From an uncultured Pseudomonas sp. (GTDB taxonomy: Bacteria; Pseudomonadota; Gammaproteobacteria; Pseudomonadales; Pseudomonadaceae), in NCBI RefSeq assembly GCF_913774235.1, contig NZ_CAJYDW010000006.1, positions 124,001 through 188,000 of the forward strand: a DNA stretch of 64,000 nt, given 5' to 3'. Every line of letters starts with the position of its first letter. Positions within the stretch are counted from its first letter, which is position 1. The position numbers and the translations under genes are program-made. The notes under the pieces are model-generated. The model was not told where the DNA came from. It made no database searches and saw only the letters and a program-made list of their open reading frames with translations. This document shows, one piece after another, positions 48,210 through 57,506 of the stretch.

Positions 48210-49450
48210 GCGTGGAAGCGCCGGAACACCAGACTGCCGTTGGTGCCACCAAAGCCGAACGAATTGGACAGGGCCACTTCGATGGGCCGCTGCCGCGCCT
48301 CGTGGGGTACGAAGTCCAAATCGCAGCCGTCGCTGGGGTTGTCCAGGTTGATGGTGGGCGGTGCCACCTGGTCGCGCAGGGCGAGCACGGTGAAGATGGC
48401 TTCCACCGCGCCCGCGGCACCCAACAGGTGACCGGTCATGGACTTGGTGGAGCTCACGCTCAGGCGCTTGGCCTGGTCACCGAACACCTGCTTGAGCGCA
48501 GCCACTTCGGCCAGGTCACCGGCCGGCGTGGAGGTGCCGTGGGCATTGACGTAGTCGACCGCTTCCGGGGCAATGCCGGCGTCCTTGAGCGTCGCCTTCA
48601 TGCAACGCGCGGCGCCGGAGCCGTCTTCCGGCGGTGCGGTCATGTGGAAGGCATCCGCGCTCATGCCGAAGCCGATCAGCTCGGCATAGATGCGGGCACC
48701 CCGCGCCTTGGCGTGCTCGTATTCTTCCAGCACCAGGGCACCGGCGCCGTCCGACAGCACGAAGCCGTCACGGTCGCGATCCCAGGGACGGCTGGCGCGG
48801 GTCGGATCGTCGTTGCGGGTCGACAGGGCACGGGCGGCACCGAAGCCACCCAGACCCAGGCCGGAAGTCGCCATCTCGGAACCGCCGGCCACCATCACAT
48901 CGGCCTCACCGTAGGCGATGTTGCGCGCGGCCATGCCGATGCAGTGCGTCGCCGTGGTACAGGCGGTGGCGATGGCATAGTTGGGGCCCTGCAGACCCAG
49001 GTGGATCGACAGGAAACCGGACACCATGTTGATGATGGAGCCCGGTACGAAAAAGGGGGAAATGCGGCGTGGACCCTGTTCGAGCAGCGACTGGCAATTC
49101 GCCTCGATGTTGGTCAGGCCACCGATGCCCGAACCCATGGCGACACCAATGCGCTCACGGTTGTCATCGTTGACCTCGATGCCGCTGTCACGCATGGCCT
49201 GGAAGCTGGCAGCGAGACCGTATTGGATGAACAGATCCAGCTTGCGGGCTTCCTTCGCGGACAGATACTGCTCCACATCGAATCCCTTGACCGATCCGCC
49301 GATCCGCGTGCTGAAGGCAGAGACGTCCATATGCTCGATCGGCGCAATGCCACTGCGGCCGGCAAGGATGCCTTCCCAGCTGCTGGCTACGTCCGCGCCA
49401 AGCGGCGATACCATGCCCATACCCGTGATCACGACACGTCTACGCGACAC
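48206..49450 (-). CDS. fabF: Beta-ketoacyl-ACP synthase II
   Basis: A 414-residue condensing enzyme of fatty-acid elongation. Nucleophile Cys in [17 protein letters not shown], His in [12 protein letters not shown] and His in [11 protein letters not shown] make up the Cys-His-His triad of KAS I/II. Translation starts at GTG 49450 ([12 protein letters not shown]) after AGGAGTTGGGT; the frame extends to 49483 without support. It is preceded by acpP, with a terminator in the gap that may set the high acpP to low fabF ratio. Confidence 0.97.
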   Translation of the reverse strand: MSRRRVVITGMGMVSPLGADVASSWEGILAGRSGIAPIEHMDVSAFSTRIGGSVKGFDVEQYLSAKEARKLDLFIQYGLAASFQAMRDSGIEVNDDNRERIGVAMGSGIGGLTNIEANCQSLLEQGPRRISPFFVPGSIINMVSGFLSIHLGLQGPNYAIATACTTATHCIGMAARNIAYGEADVMVAGGSEMATSGLGLGGFGAARALSTRNDDPTRASRPWDRDRDGFVLSDGAGALVLEEYEHAKARGARIYAELIGFGMSADAFHMTAPPEDGSGAARCMKATLKDAGIAPEAVDYVNAHGTSTPAGDLAEVAALKQVFGDQAKRLSVSSTKSMTGHLLGAAGAVEAIFTVLALRDQVAPPTINLDNPSDGCDLDFVPHEARQRPIEVALSNSFGFGGTNGSLVFRRFHA

Positions 49451-49531
49451 ACCCAACTCCTCTTGTCCTTCCGGGGCGGCCACCCCTCTTGAAAAAAGCC
49501 GATTCCAACGAGCTGAACCCTGGACCTAAAG

Positions 49532-49566
49532 AAAAGCCGCACGCCCTACAGGACGTGCGGCTTTTT
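49532..49566 (-). terminator. Hairpin after acpP (partial terminator before fabF)
   Basis: AAAAGCCGCACG / CGTGCGGCTTTT with a 10-base loop and flanking A and T runs lies 22-56 bases downstream of the acpP stop. Because fabF follows on the same strand, it probably acts as a leaky terminator so that acpP is transcribed far more than fabF. Confidence 0.85.
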
Positions 49567-49587
49567 GTGTCCGAAACTGACGGCTAC

Positions 49588-49824
49588 TTATTGCTGGTGA
49601 GCAACGATGTAGTCGATAGCTTCCTGGACGGTGGTGATCTTCTCAGCCTGCTCGTCCGGGATTTCGGTCTCGAATTCCTCTTCCAGAGCCATCACCAGTT
49701 CGACGGTGTCAAGGGAGTCGGCGCCCAGATCCTCGACGAAGGAAGCGCTGTTGGTAACTTCCTCTTCCTTCACGCCGAGCTGCTCAGCGACGATCTTCTT
49801 AACGCGTTCTTCGATGGTGCTCAT
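49588..49824 (-). CDS. acpP: Acyl carrier protein
   Basis: A 78-residue acidic [25 protein letters not shown] starts it, and Ser-37 in [19 protein letters not shown] is the 4'-phosphopantetheine site. It carries growing acyl chains for FabD, FabG and FabF, all encoded alongside. It has its own promoter just upstream (49876-49903) and a hairpin after it, consistent with very high expression. The ribosome site TTTAGGAGTGAGAAC precedes the ATG. Confidence 0.98.
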   Translation of the reverse strand: MSTIEERVKKIVAEQLGVKEEEVTNSASFVEDLGADSLDTVELVMALEEEFETEIPDEQAEKITTVQEAIDYIVAHQQ

Positions 49825-49875
49825 ACCGTGTTCTCACTCCTAAAGGAAAAATCCGCACAACGGATTGCGCGTAAG

Positions 49876-49903
49876 TGTATAGAAAGGGATTTCCGTATTT
49901 CAA
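49876..49903 (-). promoter_or_regulatory. Sigma-70 promoter of acpP
   Basis: On the minus strand, TTGAAA (49903-49898) and TATACA (49881-49876) are separated by 16 bases. The expected start of transcription is near 49869, giving a leader of about 45 nt. This is the best promoter match in the fatty-acid block. Confidence 0.7.
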
Positions 49904-49990
49904 GCTGACGCGACATCAAGACGTATGCGCGGCCATTGCTGGTCCGACAGTTTACCAGCTTAGCGCAATAGCCGCGCGGGGTAACGCCGG

Positions 49991-50734
49991 TCAGCTCATG
50001 TACATTCCGCCGTTCACGGGGATCGTGGCGCCGGTCACATAGGCCGCGCCCTCACCCGCCAGGAAGCCCACCACCTTGGCGATTTCGTCGGCCTGCCCGA
50101 GGCGACCGGCAGGAATCTGGGTCAGCAGCGCTTCGCGCTGGGCGTCCGGCAGCTCACGGGTCATGTCGGTATCGATGAAACCAGGGGCCACTGCGTTGAC
50201 GGTGATGTTGCGCGACCCCACTTCGCGGGCCAGGGCCCGGGTGAAGCCCTCGAGACCGGCCTTGGCGGCAGCGTAGTTGGCCTGACCGGCGTTGCCCATG
50301 GCACCCACCACCGAGCCGATGCTGACGATCCGACCCCAGCGGCCCTTGGTCATGCCCTTGAGCACGGCCTTGGACAGGCGGAACAGACTGTTGAGGTTGG
50401 TATCGATCACGTCGAACCACTCATCGTCCTTCATCCGCAGCATCAGGTTATCGCGGGTGATGCCGGCATTGTTGACCAGGATTGACGGAGCGCCGAATTG
50501 CGCCTGGACCTGCTCGAGTGCAGCCGCGACGGAAGCGCTATCGGACACGTTGAGCACCAGGCCAGTGCCTTCGATGCCATTGGCCTTGAGCGACTCGGCG
50601 ATGCGCTGGGCGCCCGCCTCGCTGGTCGCGGTACCGATCACGGTAGCGCCGAGCCGACCCAATTCCAGGGCGATGGCTTGACCGATACCACGGGTGGCGC
50701 CCGTGACCAGGGCGACCTTACCTTGCAGACTCAT
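49991..50734 (-). CDS. fabG: 3-oxoacyl-ACP reductase
   Basis: A 247-residue short-chain dehydrogenase reducing 3-oxoacyl-ACP with NADPH. Cofactor motif VTGATRGIGQAIAL, NNAGITRDNL, catalytic Ser-Tyr-Lys in SIGSVVGAMGNAGQANYAAAKAG and the ending ATIPVNGGMYM identify FabG. ATG 50734 has CCGAGGAAAACG upstream; the frame to 50764 reaches into the fabD end. It lies 16 bp after fabD and 166 bp before acpP. Confidence 0.97.
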   Translation of the reverse strand: MSLQGKVALVTGATRGIGQAIALELGRLGATVIGTATSEAGAQRIAESLKANGIEGTGLVLNVSDSASVAAALEQVQAQFGAPSILVNNAGITRDNLMLRMKDDEWFDVIDTNLNSLFRLSKAVLKGMTKGRWGRIVSIGSVVGAMGNAGQANYAAAKAGLEGFTRALAREVGSRNITVNAVAPGFIDTDMTRELPDAQREALLTQIPAGRLGQADEIAKVVGFLAGEGAAYVTGATIPVNGGMYMS

Positions 50735-50750
50735 CTCGTTTTCCTCGGAT

Positions 50751-51686
50751 TCAAAAAGCCGCACGCGCGGCGGCGAAGGCGTCGGGGGTATCCAGGGCCA
50801 GCGTTTCCACGCCCTTGACGCATCTCTTGTTCAGACCGGCCAGCACCTTGCCCGGACCGCACTCCACCAGGTGAGTGACACCCTGGGCCGCCAGGTACTG
50901 CACGGACTCGACCCAGCGCACCGGGCTGTACAGCTGGGCCAGCAGATCCTGTTGCAGGCTGGCCAGGTCGGTGTTCACCCCGGCATTGACGTTCTGCACC
51001 ACCGGAATCTCCGGCTGAGTCCAGGTGCAGCCACGCACGTCCTTGGCGAAGCGCTCGGCCGCCGGACGCATCAGTTCGCAGTGGGAGGGCACGCTCACCG
51101 GCAGGGCGACGGCGCGCTTGGCACCTAGCGCCTTGCAGGCTTCGATGGCACGCTCCACGGCAGCCGCGGCACCGGCGATCACCACCTGACCCGGGGCATT
51201 GAAATTGACGGCACTCACCACTTCGCCCTGAGCGGCTTCGGCGCAGGCCGCCTGGACCTGGGCATCTTCCAAACCGAGGATGGCGGCCATGCCGCCCTGC
51301 CCAGCCGGCACGGCCTGCTGCATCAGTTCACCGCGACGCGCCACCAGACGTACCGCTTCAGCGAACGGCAGGCTACCCGCCGCGACCAGCGCGGAGTACT
51401 CGCCCAGGCTATGGCCGGCGACGTAGGCGGGCCTGGCGCCCCCTTCGGCCAGCCACAGCCGCCACAGCGCGATGGAGGCGGTCAGGATGGCGGGCTGGGT
51501 ACGGTCGGTCTGGTTGAGCGACTCCTGCGGGCCCTGCTGGGTCAGCGCCCAGAGATCGTAGCCGAGCACGGCGGAAGCTTCCGCGAAGGTTTCGCCGATC
51601 AGCGCATGGTGCGCGGCCAGTTCGCCCAGCATGCCCAGGGCTTGGGAACCCTGGCCGGGAAAGACGAAAGCGAGAGAGGCAGACAT
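50751..51686 (-). CDS. fabD: Malonyl-CoA:ACP transacylase
   Basis: A 311-residue FabD. LAFVFPGQGSQALGMLGEL opens the protein; the nucleophile Ser is in VAGHSLGEYSAL, the Arg in RRGELMQQAVPAGQGGMAAILGL and the His in VSVPSHCELM. It loads malonyl groups on ACP. It stands between plsX and fabG in the conserved fab cluster, and AGAGAACTGCCT precedes the ATG. Confidence 0.97.
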   Translation of the reverse strand: MSASLAFVFPGQGSQALGMLGELAAHHALIGETFAEASAVLGYDLWALTQQGPQESLNQTDRTQPAILTASIALWRLWLAEGGARPAYVAGHSLGEYSALVAAGSLPFAEAVRLVARRGELMQQAVPAGQGGMAAILGLEDAQVQAACAEAAQGEVVSAVNFNAPGQVVIAGAAAAVERAIEACKALGAKRAVALPVSVPSHCELMRPAAERFAKDVRGCTWTQPEIPVVQNVNAGVNTDLASLQQDLLAQLYSPVRWVESVQYLAAQGVTHLVECGPGKVLAGLNKRCVKGVETLALDTPDAFAAARAAF

Positions 51687-51768
51687 AGGCAGTTCTCTTG
51701 TAGGTCCATTGCTGGCGAAAGCTCTGTTCCGCCACGGATAGACTGAGATGTCGGTGTCGACCGGTCGG

Positions 51769-52731
51769 TCACACCGCTTTCAGGGCCGCCAAGTTTAACC
51801 GGATACGTTGCGGGAGATCAGTCTCCACATCGCGCCGGGCTCGCTCGATGGCCTGAACGAGACCGACTTCGCTCGCTGCGCCGTGACTCTTCACCACCAC
51901 GGCGTTCAAGCCGAGGAAGCTCGCCCCATTGCGTAGCTCCGGATCCCAGTGACGAAACCGCCGAGCGAGCCAAGGCTGCAACAGCCGCCGTTCCAGCCAG
52001 GACGCTCGTCCGGACCGCTCTACTACCAGCCGCAGCAAAGCCTCGCCGGACTTGAGCACCGCATTGCCGGTGAAGCCGTCGCAGACCACCACGTCAGCGA
52101 CGGCTTCATAGAGATCGCTGCCCTCGACGAAGCCGATGAAGTCGAAGGCCTGGCTCTGAGCGAGTCGCCGCGCCGCCTCCTGGATCACCGGCGTCCCCTT
52201 GCCCGGCTCGCGACCGACATTGAGCAAGGCGACCCGCGGCCTGGCTAGACCGCGCGCCTGAGCCGCGCCGGCACCGAGATAGGCGAACTGCACCAGCTGT
52301 TCGGCGGAGGTATCGAGATTCGCGCCCAGATCGAGCAGCAGCGACTGATGCTCCCCCCGGCCGGGCAAGGCCGACATCATGGCGGGCCGGTCGATGTCCG
52401 GCAGCGTTCCCAGAATGAGCCGCGCCAGTGCCATCCAGGCACCGGTGTTGCCGGCGCTCAGGCAGCCGTGGGCGCGCCCCTGCTGGACGGCTTCCAGGGC
52501 GGCATGCATGGAGGTACGGGTACGGCTGCGCACGACACTAGCTGGCCGCTCATCGGGACCCACGGCGGCGTCGACGTATTCGAACTGTAGGCGAGTGGCG
52601 AGGGAAGCGGGCGGTGACCAGGTCGACAGGGCGTCGCGCTGACCACAGAGGAGAAGACGTAGGGCGGGAAAACGCTCGAGAGCGCTTATTGCAGCGGGAA
52701 CAACGCAGCGGGGACCGAAGTCCCCGCCCAT
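51769..52731 (-). CDS. plsX: Phosphate acyltransferase PlsX (start codon uncertain)
   Basis: PlsX makes acyl-phosphate from acyl-ACP for phosphatidic acid synthesis. The protein is recognised from MGGDFGPRCVVPAAISALERFPALRLLLCGQ, VRSRTRTSMHAALEAVQQGRAHGCLSAGNTGAWMALA, LLNVGREPGKGTPVIQEA and VVCDGFTGNAVLKSGEA. The annotated ATG lies inside the conserved motif. The natural N-terminal strand ETVIAIDA is encoded in frame upstream, directly after the rpmF TAA, yet contains no ATG, GTG, TTG or CTG. An ATC at 52758 may be the true start. The gene follows rpmF in the fab operon. Confidence 0.93.
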   Translation of the reverse strand: MGGDFGPRCVVPAAISALERFPALRLLLCGQRDALSTWSPPASLATRLQFEYVDAAVGPDERPASVVRSRTRTSMHAALEAVQQGRAHGCLSAGNTGAWMALARLILGTLPDIDRPAMMSALPGRGEHQSLLLDLGANLDTSAEQLVQFAYLGAGAAQARGLARPRVALLNVGREPGKGTPVIQEAARRLAQSQAFDFIGFVEGSDLYEAVADVVVCDGFTGNAVLKSGEALLRLVVERSGRASWLERRLLQPWLARRFRHWDPELRNGASFLGLNAVVVKSHGAASEVGLVQAIERARRDVETDLPQRIRLNLAALKAV

Positions 52732-52764
52732 TGCATCGATCGCGATGACGGTTTCGATCGAGGA

Positions 52765-52947
52765 TTACTCGTCGGAACCCTTGTCGATCACTTTGCGACC
52801 GCGGTAGAAACCGTCGGGCGACACGTGGTGGCGCAGGTGAACTTCACCGGTGCTCTTTTCCACGGACAGAGCGTTCGCTTCGAGGGCGTCGTGCGAACGA
52901 CGCATGTCGCGAGCGGAACGGGATTTTTTGTTCTGCTGAACAGCCAT
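52765..52947 (-). CDS. rpmF: Ribosomal protein bL32
   Basis: A 60-residue ribosomal protein: [54 protein letters not shown]. Length and sequence are typical; the zinc-binding cysteines of some L32 proteins are absent, as usual in gammaproteobacteria. AGGAGTTAAATC precedes the ATG. It is followed by plsX in the same reading frame, only a TAA apart, and is preceded by yceD by 10 bases. Confidence 0.98.
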   Translation of the reverse strand: MAVQQNKKSRSARDMRRSHDALEANALSVEKSTGEVHLRHHVSPDGFYRGRKVIDKGSDE

Positions 52948-52957
52948 GATTTAACTC

Positions 52958-53485
52958 CTAAACGTTTGGGTCACGCTTCAACTGCGCAAGTACACTGAAC
53001 GGGTTGGGTCGCTTTTCCTCGTCCGCCGGCTCTTCGGGCGCCTCGAAACCTTCCGGATGCTGGCAAGCCCCTTCTGGATGCACAGGAATGATCGGTAGCG
53101 CGAGCAGCAGCTCCTCTTCGACCAGGCTATGCAGATCCAGGGGATCTTCGCCAACCTCCAGGGCATCGTAACCCTGTGGCAAGGCATCGGCCGACTGCCC
53201 CTCCCAGAGCACGGCGAAATCGAATTCGCTGTGGATGGGAAGCACTGCCGGCTCCAGACAACGCTGGCATATCATCTCGACCTTGGTATCCAGGACACCA
53301 TGGATGACGAATTGCCTTTGTTGATCACGCCCGAAGTCGAGGACGACGGCTACCGCGCCTTCGGACTTCACGAGCTGCTCGCCGACACGCCGCATGTTCG
53401 CGAGAGGCAGCTCACCCTTAAGGGTTACGCCGCGATCCGCCAATTTGCGAGGATCGACCTGAGGTGGAATTGGCCCATTCAACAT
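52958..53485 (-). CDS. yceD: YceD family protein (DUF177)
   Basis: A 175-residue protein of the DUF177/YceD family, also called the 23S rRNA accumulation protein. VDPRKLADRGVTLKGELPLANMRRVGEQLVKSEGAVAVVLDFGRDQQRQFVIHG and the cysteine-bearing MICQRCLEPAVLPIHSEFDFAVLWEG are typical. The C-terminal NPFSVLAQLKRDP is a strong family signature. The rpmF gene follows by 10 bases, the universal yceD-rpmF pairing. It is divergent from maf (99 bp). Confidence 0.95.
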   Translation of the reverse strand: MLNGPIPPQVDPRKLADRGVTLKGELPLANMRRVGEQLVKSEGAVAVVLDFGRDQQRQFVIHGVLDTKVEMICQRCLEPAVLPIHSEFDFAVLWEGQSADALPQGYDALEVGEDPLDLHSLVEEELLLALPIIPVHPEGACQHPEGFEAPEEPADEEKRPNPFSVLAQLKRDPNV

Positions 53486-53584
53486 AAGCGCGCCATTATA
53501 GGGACGGCCTTACGGCTGTCAAAGGAAATTAACCCCGAAGCGACACCGACCGACCTCTGGTCGGCCTCGCCCGAGAACAAACTG

Positions 53585-54163
53585 ATGCCCCGTATTCTAC
53601 TCGCTTCCAGCTCGCCTTACCGCCGCCAATTGCTGGAAAGGCTCGGCCTGCCCTTCATTCATCGGTCGCCGGACATCGATGAAACCCCTCTCCCCGGCGA
53701 GCAGCCGCGGGCGCTGGTGGAGCGCCTGGCGCGAGCCAAGGCCGCAGCCCTCGGCGATCAGCCGGAAGCCACCCTCATCATCGGCTCGGATCAGGCCACC
53801 GCCATCGATGGCGAAATCCTGGGCAAACCCCTGAGTCATGAAAGAGCTCATCAACAACTGGCACGAGCCAGTGGGCGCACCCTGGTGTTCCATACCGGGC
53901 TGGCCGTACTGGACAGTCGAAGCGGCGAGTGCCGTAGCGAGGTGGTGGATTTCCAGGTGCGCTTTCGTCAGCTGGATGGCGCGACCATCGACCGCTATCT
54001 GTTGGCGGAACAACCCTATGACTGCGCCGGCAGCTTCAAGGCCGAGGGCCTGGGCATCGCCTTGTTCGAAGCCATGCAGGGGGACGACCCGACCAGCCTG
54101 ATCGGCCTCCCTCTCATCCGCCTCGCCGCATTGCTGCGGGAGGCTGGCCTGCAGGTCCCTTGA
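53585..54163 (+). CDS. maf: Maf-family nucleotide pyrophosphatase (YceF type, 7-methyl-GTP)
   Basis: A 192-residue Maf protein: MPRILLASSSPYRRQLLERLGLPF at the start, IDETPLPGEQP, LIIGSDQATAIDGEILGKP with the catalytic Asp, and YDCAGSFKAEGLGIALFE. The YDCAGS variant and the position next to yceD-rpmF point to the YceF subgroup, which hydrolyses m7GTP and removes modified nucleotides. The frame extends upstream to 53129, but that part is antisense to yceD. The only plus-strand gene between 43.5 and 57.5 kb. Confidence 0.94.
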   Translation: MPRILLASSSPYRRQLLERLGLPFIHRSPDIDETPLPGEQPRALVERLARAKAAALGDQPEATLIIGSDQATAIDGEILGKPLSHERAHQQLARASGRTLVFHTGLAVLDSRSGECRSEVVDFQVRFRQLDGATIDRYLLAEQPYDCAGSFKAEGLGIALFEAMQGDDPTSLIGLPLIRLAALLREAGLQVP

Positions 54164-54181
54164 GACCTGCAGGCTGTCGCC

Positions 54182-55174
54182 CTAGCGCAGCGCCGGACCC
54201 TGCCAGCCCATGTAGAGCGCCAGGCGCTCGGCGACACTGGCGCCCAGGCGCTTGGCGAAACGGTCGAAGGGCGAGTCTTCCTGGGTGTAGTCGACCAGGC
54301 GCTCTTCCTTGACCACGTCCCGCGCCACGTAGCTGGCGCTGCCGAGGCCATCGATAAGCCCCAGGGAGAGCGCCTGCTCGCCGGACCAGACCAGCCCGGA
54401 GAACAGCTCCGGATGACCCTCGACCTTGAGCCGATCACCACGGCCCTTCTTGACGCTGTCAATGAACTGCTGGTGAGTGGTGTCCAGCACCTGTTGCCAG
54501 AAGCGGGTTTCCTCGGGCTTCTGCGGCTGGAAGGGATCGAGGAAGGCCTTGTGTTCGCCAGAGGTGTAGACCCGGCGCTCAACGCCCAGCTTCTCCATGG
54601 TGCCGACAAAGCCGAAGGACGCCGCGGTCACGCCGATGGAGCCAACCAAACTGGCCTTGTCGGCATAGATGGCATCGGCCGCACTGGCCACATAGTAGGC
54701 CCCCGAAGCGCCCAGGTCGGTGATCACCGCGTACAGCTTGATGTCGGGATGCAGACCACGCAGCCGCTTGATCTCGTCATAGATGTAGCCGGACTGCACC
54801 GGACTGCCGCCCGGACTGTTGATGCGCAGCACTACACCACGGGTATTGCTGTCGTCGAAGGCCTTGCGCAACGCCGTCACCACGTTGTCGGCACTGGCCT
54901 TTTCGTCGTCGGCGATCACGCCCTTGAGTTCGATGAGCGCGGTGTGGGCACCGGACTCGGTCACCCCGCCCTTCTTGCCCAGCGACAACAGGGGCGTGAA
55001 CAGCACCAGCATGAGAATCAGGTAGGCGAAGGTCAGCAGCTTGAAGAAGATGCCCCAACGCCGCGCCCGCCGCTGCTCCTGCACGCTGGCGAGCATGGTC
55101 TTCTCGATCAGGGACCAGGTCTTGTCGTCGGAGGGACGCACCTGCCCGCGCTCTTCTTTCCATTCATCAGCCAT
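54182..55174 (-). CDS. sppA: Signal peptide peptidase SppA, S49 family (short form)
   Basis: A 330-residue inner-membrane serine protease. A charged N-terminal segment (residues 1-40) is followed by one membrane helix (41-62, IFFKLLTFAYLILMLVLF) and a single S49 domain. The Ser is in DLGASGAYYVASAADAIYADKASLVGSIGVT, and the Lys base in RRVYTSGEHKAFLDPF. It degrades signal peptides remaining in the membrane. ATG 55174 has CAGGAGAGAAGTCGGGC upstream; it overlaps the HAD gene by eight bases. Confidence 0.94.
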   Translation of the reverse strand: MADEWKEERGQVRPSDDKTWSLIEKTMLASVQEQRRARRWGIFFKLLTFAYLILMLVLFTPLLSLGKKGGVTESGAHTALIELKGVIADDEKASADNVVTALRKAFDDSNTRGVVLRINSPGGSPVQSGYIYDEIKRLRGLHPDIKLYAVITDLGASGAYYVASAADAIYADKASLVGSIGVTAASFGFVGTMEKLGVERRVYTSGEHKAFLDPFQPQKPEETRFWQQVLDTTHQQFIDSVKKGRGDRLKVEGHPELFSGLVWSGEQALSLGLIDGLGSASYVARDVVKEERLVDYTQEDSPFDRFAKRLGASVAERLALYMGWQGPALR

Positions 55175-55853
55175 GCCCGACTTCTCTCCTGACCACATCG
55201 TTATCACCCAGCCATAGCGCCAGGTCCGCGAAAGCTTCGATCACCAACCGCGGCGCGAAATCCCTCAGCACCTCGGCCGGTTGAGCACCATAGCCGGCGC
55301 CAACGGCATCGACCCCAGCGCGCCGGGCCATTTCCAAGTCGAATACCGCATCCCCGACCAGCAGGGCGCGCTCTGGCGCCACGCGGCAATGGGCGAGGAT
55401 TTCCTGCACCATCTGCGGATCGGGCTTGCCGGCAGCCTCGTCGGCGCAACGGGTGATGTCGAAGAACTCGCTCAGGCCATGCTGCTGCAGCGAACGGGCC
55501 AGGCCGCGACGGCTCTTACCCGTCGCCACGGCCAACTGGTAACCCTGGGCGCGAAAGCGCTGCAGTTCGCTGAGCACACCAGGAAACAGCGGCGAGGCCG
55601 TCTGCTCGCGGCGAACGAATTCAGCGCTGTAGGCATCGCGGAAGCCCTCGATCTGCGCCTGGGTCACCAGGTGCGGATAGAGGGTCTGGATGGCGGCGAC
55701 CAGTTCCAGGCCGATGATGCCCTTGATGGCCGCGTCGCTGCGCGGCGGCAACTCCAACTGCTCGGCCGCCACGTGCATCACCTCGACGATGCGGCCGATG
55801 GAGTCGGCCAGGGTGCCGTCCCAGTCGAAGATGAGCAGTTGGTAATCAGGCAT
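55167..55853 (-). CDS. HAD-superfamily phosphatase (phosphoglycolate phosphatase-like)
   Basis: A 228-residue HAD hydrolase of subfamily IA. Motif I is [12 protein letters not shown], motif [12 protein letters not shown], motif III with Lys in [13 protein letters not shown], and motif [26 protein letters not shown]. It resembles the Gph-like protein always found between rluC and sppA in Pseudomonas. ATG 55853 lies inside the rluC end (eight-base overlap). The substrate is uncertain. Confidence 0.92.
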   Translation of the reverse strand: MPDYQLLIFDWDGTLADSIGRIVEVMHVAAEQLELPPRSDAAIKGIIGLELVAAIQTLYPHLVTQAQIEGFRDAYSAEFVRREQTASPLFPGVLSELQRFRAQGYQLAVATGKSRRGLARSLQQHGLSEFFDITRCADEAAGKPDPQMVQEILAHCRVAPERALLVGDAVFDLEMARRAGVDAVGAGYGAQPAEVLRDFAPRLVIEAFADLALWLGDNDVVRREVGHG

Positions 55854-56799
55854 CCAGACGCTCCAGCGTCTGGCTCCAGGTGCTATCGACCGGCGCCTCC
55901 AGGCGCAACTCACCACCTTCGGGCAGGGGAATCACCAGGCTCGCCGAATGCAGGAACAGACGCTTGCCGCCCAGCTCGCGAATCTCCTGGGAGAAGTCTT
56001 CGTCGCCGTACTTGGGATCGCCGGCAATGGCATGACCGGCATGGCGGGCGTGGACGCGAATCTGGTGGGTGCGCCCGGTCACCGGACGCGCCTCCACCAG
56101 GGTGGCGAACTCGCCGTAGCGGCGCAGCACACGGAATTCGGTGAGCGCCTCCTTACCCTCATCATTGACCTCGACCATGCGCTCGCCGGATCTGAGGGTG
56201 TTCTTCAGCAGCGGGGCGTTGATCTTCTTCTTGGCCGCCGGCCAATGGCCGCGCACCAGAGCATGATAGCGCTTGTCGACGCCGTCGCCGCGCAGGGCTT
56301 CGTGCAGGAAACGCAGCATGCTGCGCTTCTTGGCGATCATCAGCAGCCCGGAGGTATCCCGATCGAGACGGTGGACCAATTCGATGTCGTGCGCCTCGGG
56401 ACGCAGTTGGCGGAAGACTTCGATGACCCCACCGGACAGACCGCTGCCACCGTGCACGGCGATGCCCGCCGGCTTGTTGATGACGATGAGGGCCTTGTCC
56501 TCGTGGACGATGGAGTCCTCCAGGCGCTCGAGCAGCCCCTTGGCCAGGGGTGCCGGCTCGTCGGGCTCGGACAGCCGCAGCGGCGGCACGCGAATCTGAT
56601 CACCAGCCTGCAGGCGATAATCGGGCTTGATGCGCCCCTTATTTACCCGTACTTCACCCTTGCGCAGGATGCGATAGATGAGGGTCTTGGGCGCACCCTT
56701 GAGTTGGGTACGCAGGAAGTTGTCGATGCGCTGACCGGCATAGTCGGCGGGCACATCGAGCAGTTGAACGCCGGTGCTGGGAGAAGGAGGCTTAGTCAT
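55846..56799 (-). CDS. rluC: 23S rRNA pseudouridine synthase RluC
   Basis: A 317-residue RluA-family enzyme. An S4 domain ([48 protein letters not shown]) precedes the catalytic domain, where the Asp lies in [34 protein letters not shown]-like [20 protein letters not shown] is also present. It modifies U955, U2504 and U2580 of 23S rRNA in the E. coli counterpart. It is divergent from rne, as in E. coli and P. aeruginosa. The start at 56799 ([10 protein letters not shown]) lacks a strong ribosome site. Confidence 0.95.
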   Translation of the reverse strand: MTKPPSPSTGVQLLDVPADYAGQRIDNFLRTQLKGAPKTLIYRILRKGEVRVNKGRIKPDYRLQAGDQIRVPPLRLSEPDEPAPLAKGLLERLEDSIVHEDKALIVINKPAGIAVHGGSGLSGGVIEVFRQLRPEAHDIELVHRLDRDTSGLLMIAKKRSMLRFLHEALRGDGVDKRYHALVRGHWPAAKKKINAPLLKNTLRSGERMVEVNDEGKEALTEFRVLRRYGEFATLVEARPVTGRTHQIRVHARHAGHAIAGDPKYGDEDFSQEIRELGGKRLFLHSASLVIPLPEGGELRLEAPVDSTWSQTLERLDA

Positions 56800-56826
56800 C
56801 GGTGGATGATAGCAATTTTCCCTTAT

Positions 56827-56855
56827 TTGAAGCACTTAAAGCTTGCTGCTATAGT
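56827..56855 (+). promoter_or_regulatory. Sigma-70 promoter of rne
   Basis: TTGAAG (56827-56832) and TATAGT (56850-56855) are separated by exactly 17 bases. Transcription should begin near 56862, about 645 nt before the rne start codon. This is one of the best promoter matches in the window and stands in the expected rluC-rne divergent spacer. Confidence 0.8.
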
Positions 56856-56861
56856 CCGGAG

Positions 56862-57506
56862 GCGGTTATCAGTCCTGTCTGGACGGCACCGCTCGCGAGG
56901 CCGTCGATTCCGCCTGCGAAACAGAAGCTGCAAATGCAATAGTCACTGGACGTCTGGCCGTCCAGCGGACCGCCGATTCTACCCAAGGGGGTGAGTGGCG
57001 ATCCGCGATCCGCCTGGTAACCAAGGCAGCGGCACCCAGGGTGCCAGCTGTAAAACGACAACCGCTCCGGACCTTGCGGGCGGCACCTGATTACTGAAGA
57101 TTGTGTGCAGGATGGAGATGCACAACCAGCGTATCGCGTAGCCTGACAGTACGCCTGCAGCCCGCTTCGCGCCCAGCTTCGGCCAAGGTGACGATCGCAG
57201 GTGGAAGCCTCGAGGCCAACGGCCGATGCTCCAACCGAGCGACACCTGACACGAATCCAGCGACGACCCGGCTGCCCGAGCCTTTCGGCTGTCACGCCCG
57301 CACCATGCCTGGTTGATTCCTCCTCCTGTGGAGCTGCAAAGGCAGTCGCTCGAGCGCCTGCAGGAGACGTAGTCGCGGCACGCCCCCGGGCCTGCTGCTG
57401 GACACGAAGGCCGGTCTTATCCGGCTTCGATACGACCCCCGCGCACCCTTCTTTCGAATCCTGTTGCCACCACGCGGACCGAGAGCCCGGAACGTAGTGG
57501 TATTAC
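56862..57506 (+). promoter_or_regulatory. Long structured 5' leader of rne (autoregulatory; rne-II-like)
   Basis: About 645 bases without a gene separate the rne promoter from its ATG. RNase E mRNA in gammaproteobacteria is autoregulated by cleavage within its leader, and a conserved leader structure named rne-II has been described upstream of rne in Pseudomonadales. Several local inverse repeats are visible, for example CTGGACGGC near 56879 against GCCGTCCAG near 56956, enclosing about 70 bases. The rne ATG has only a weak ribosome site (GTAGTGG). Identity with rne-II needs a covariance-model search. Confidence 0.65.
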
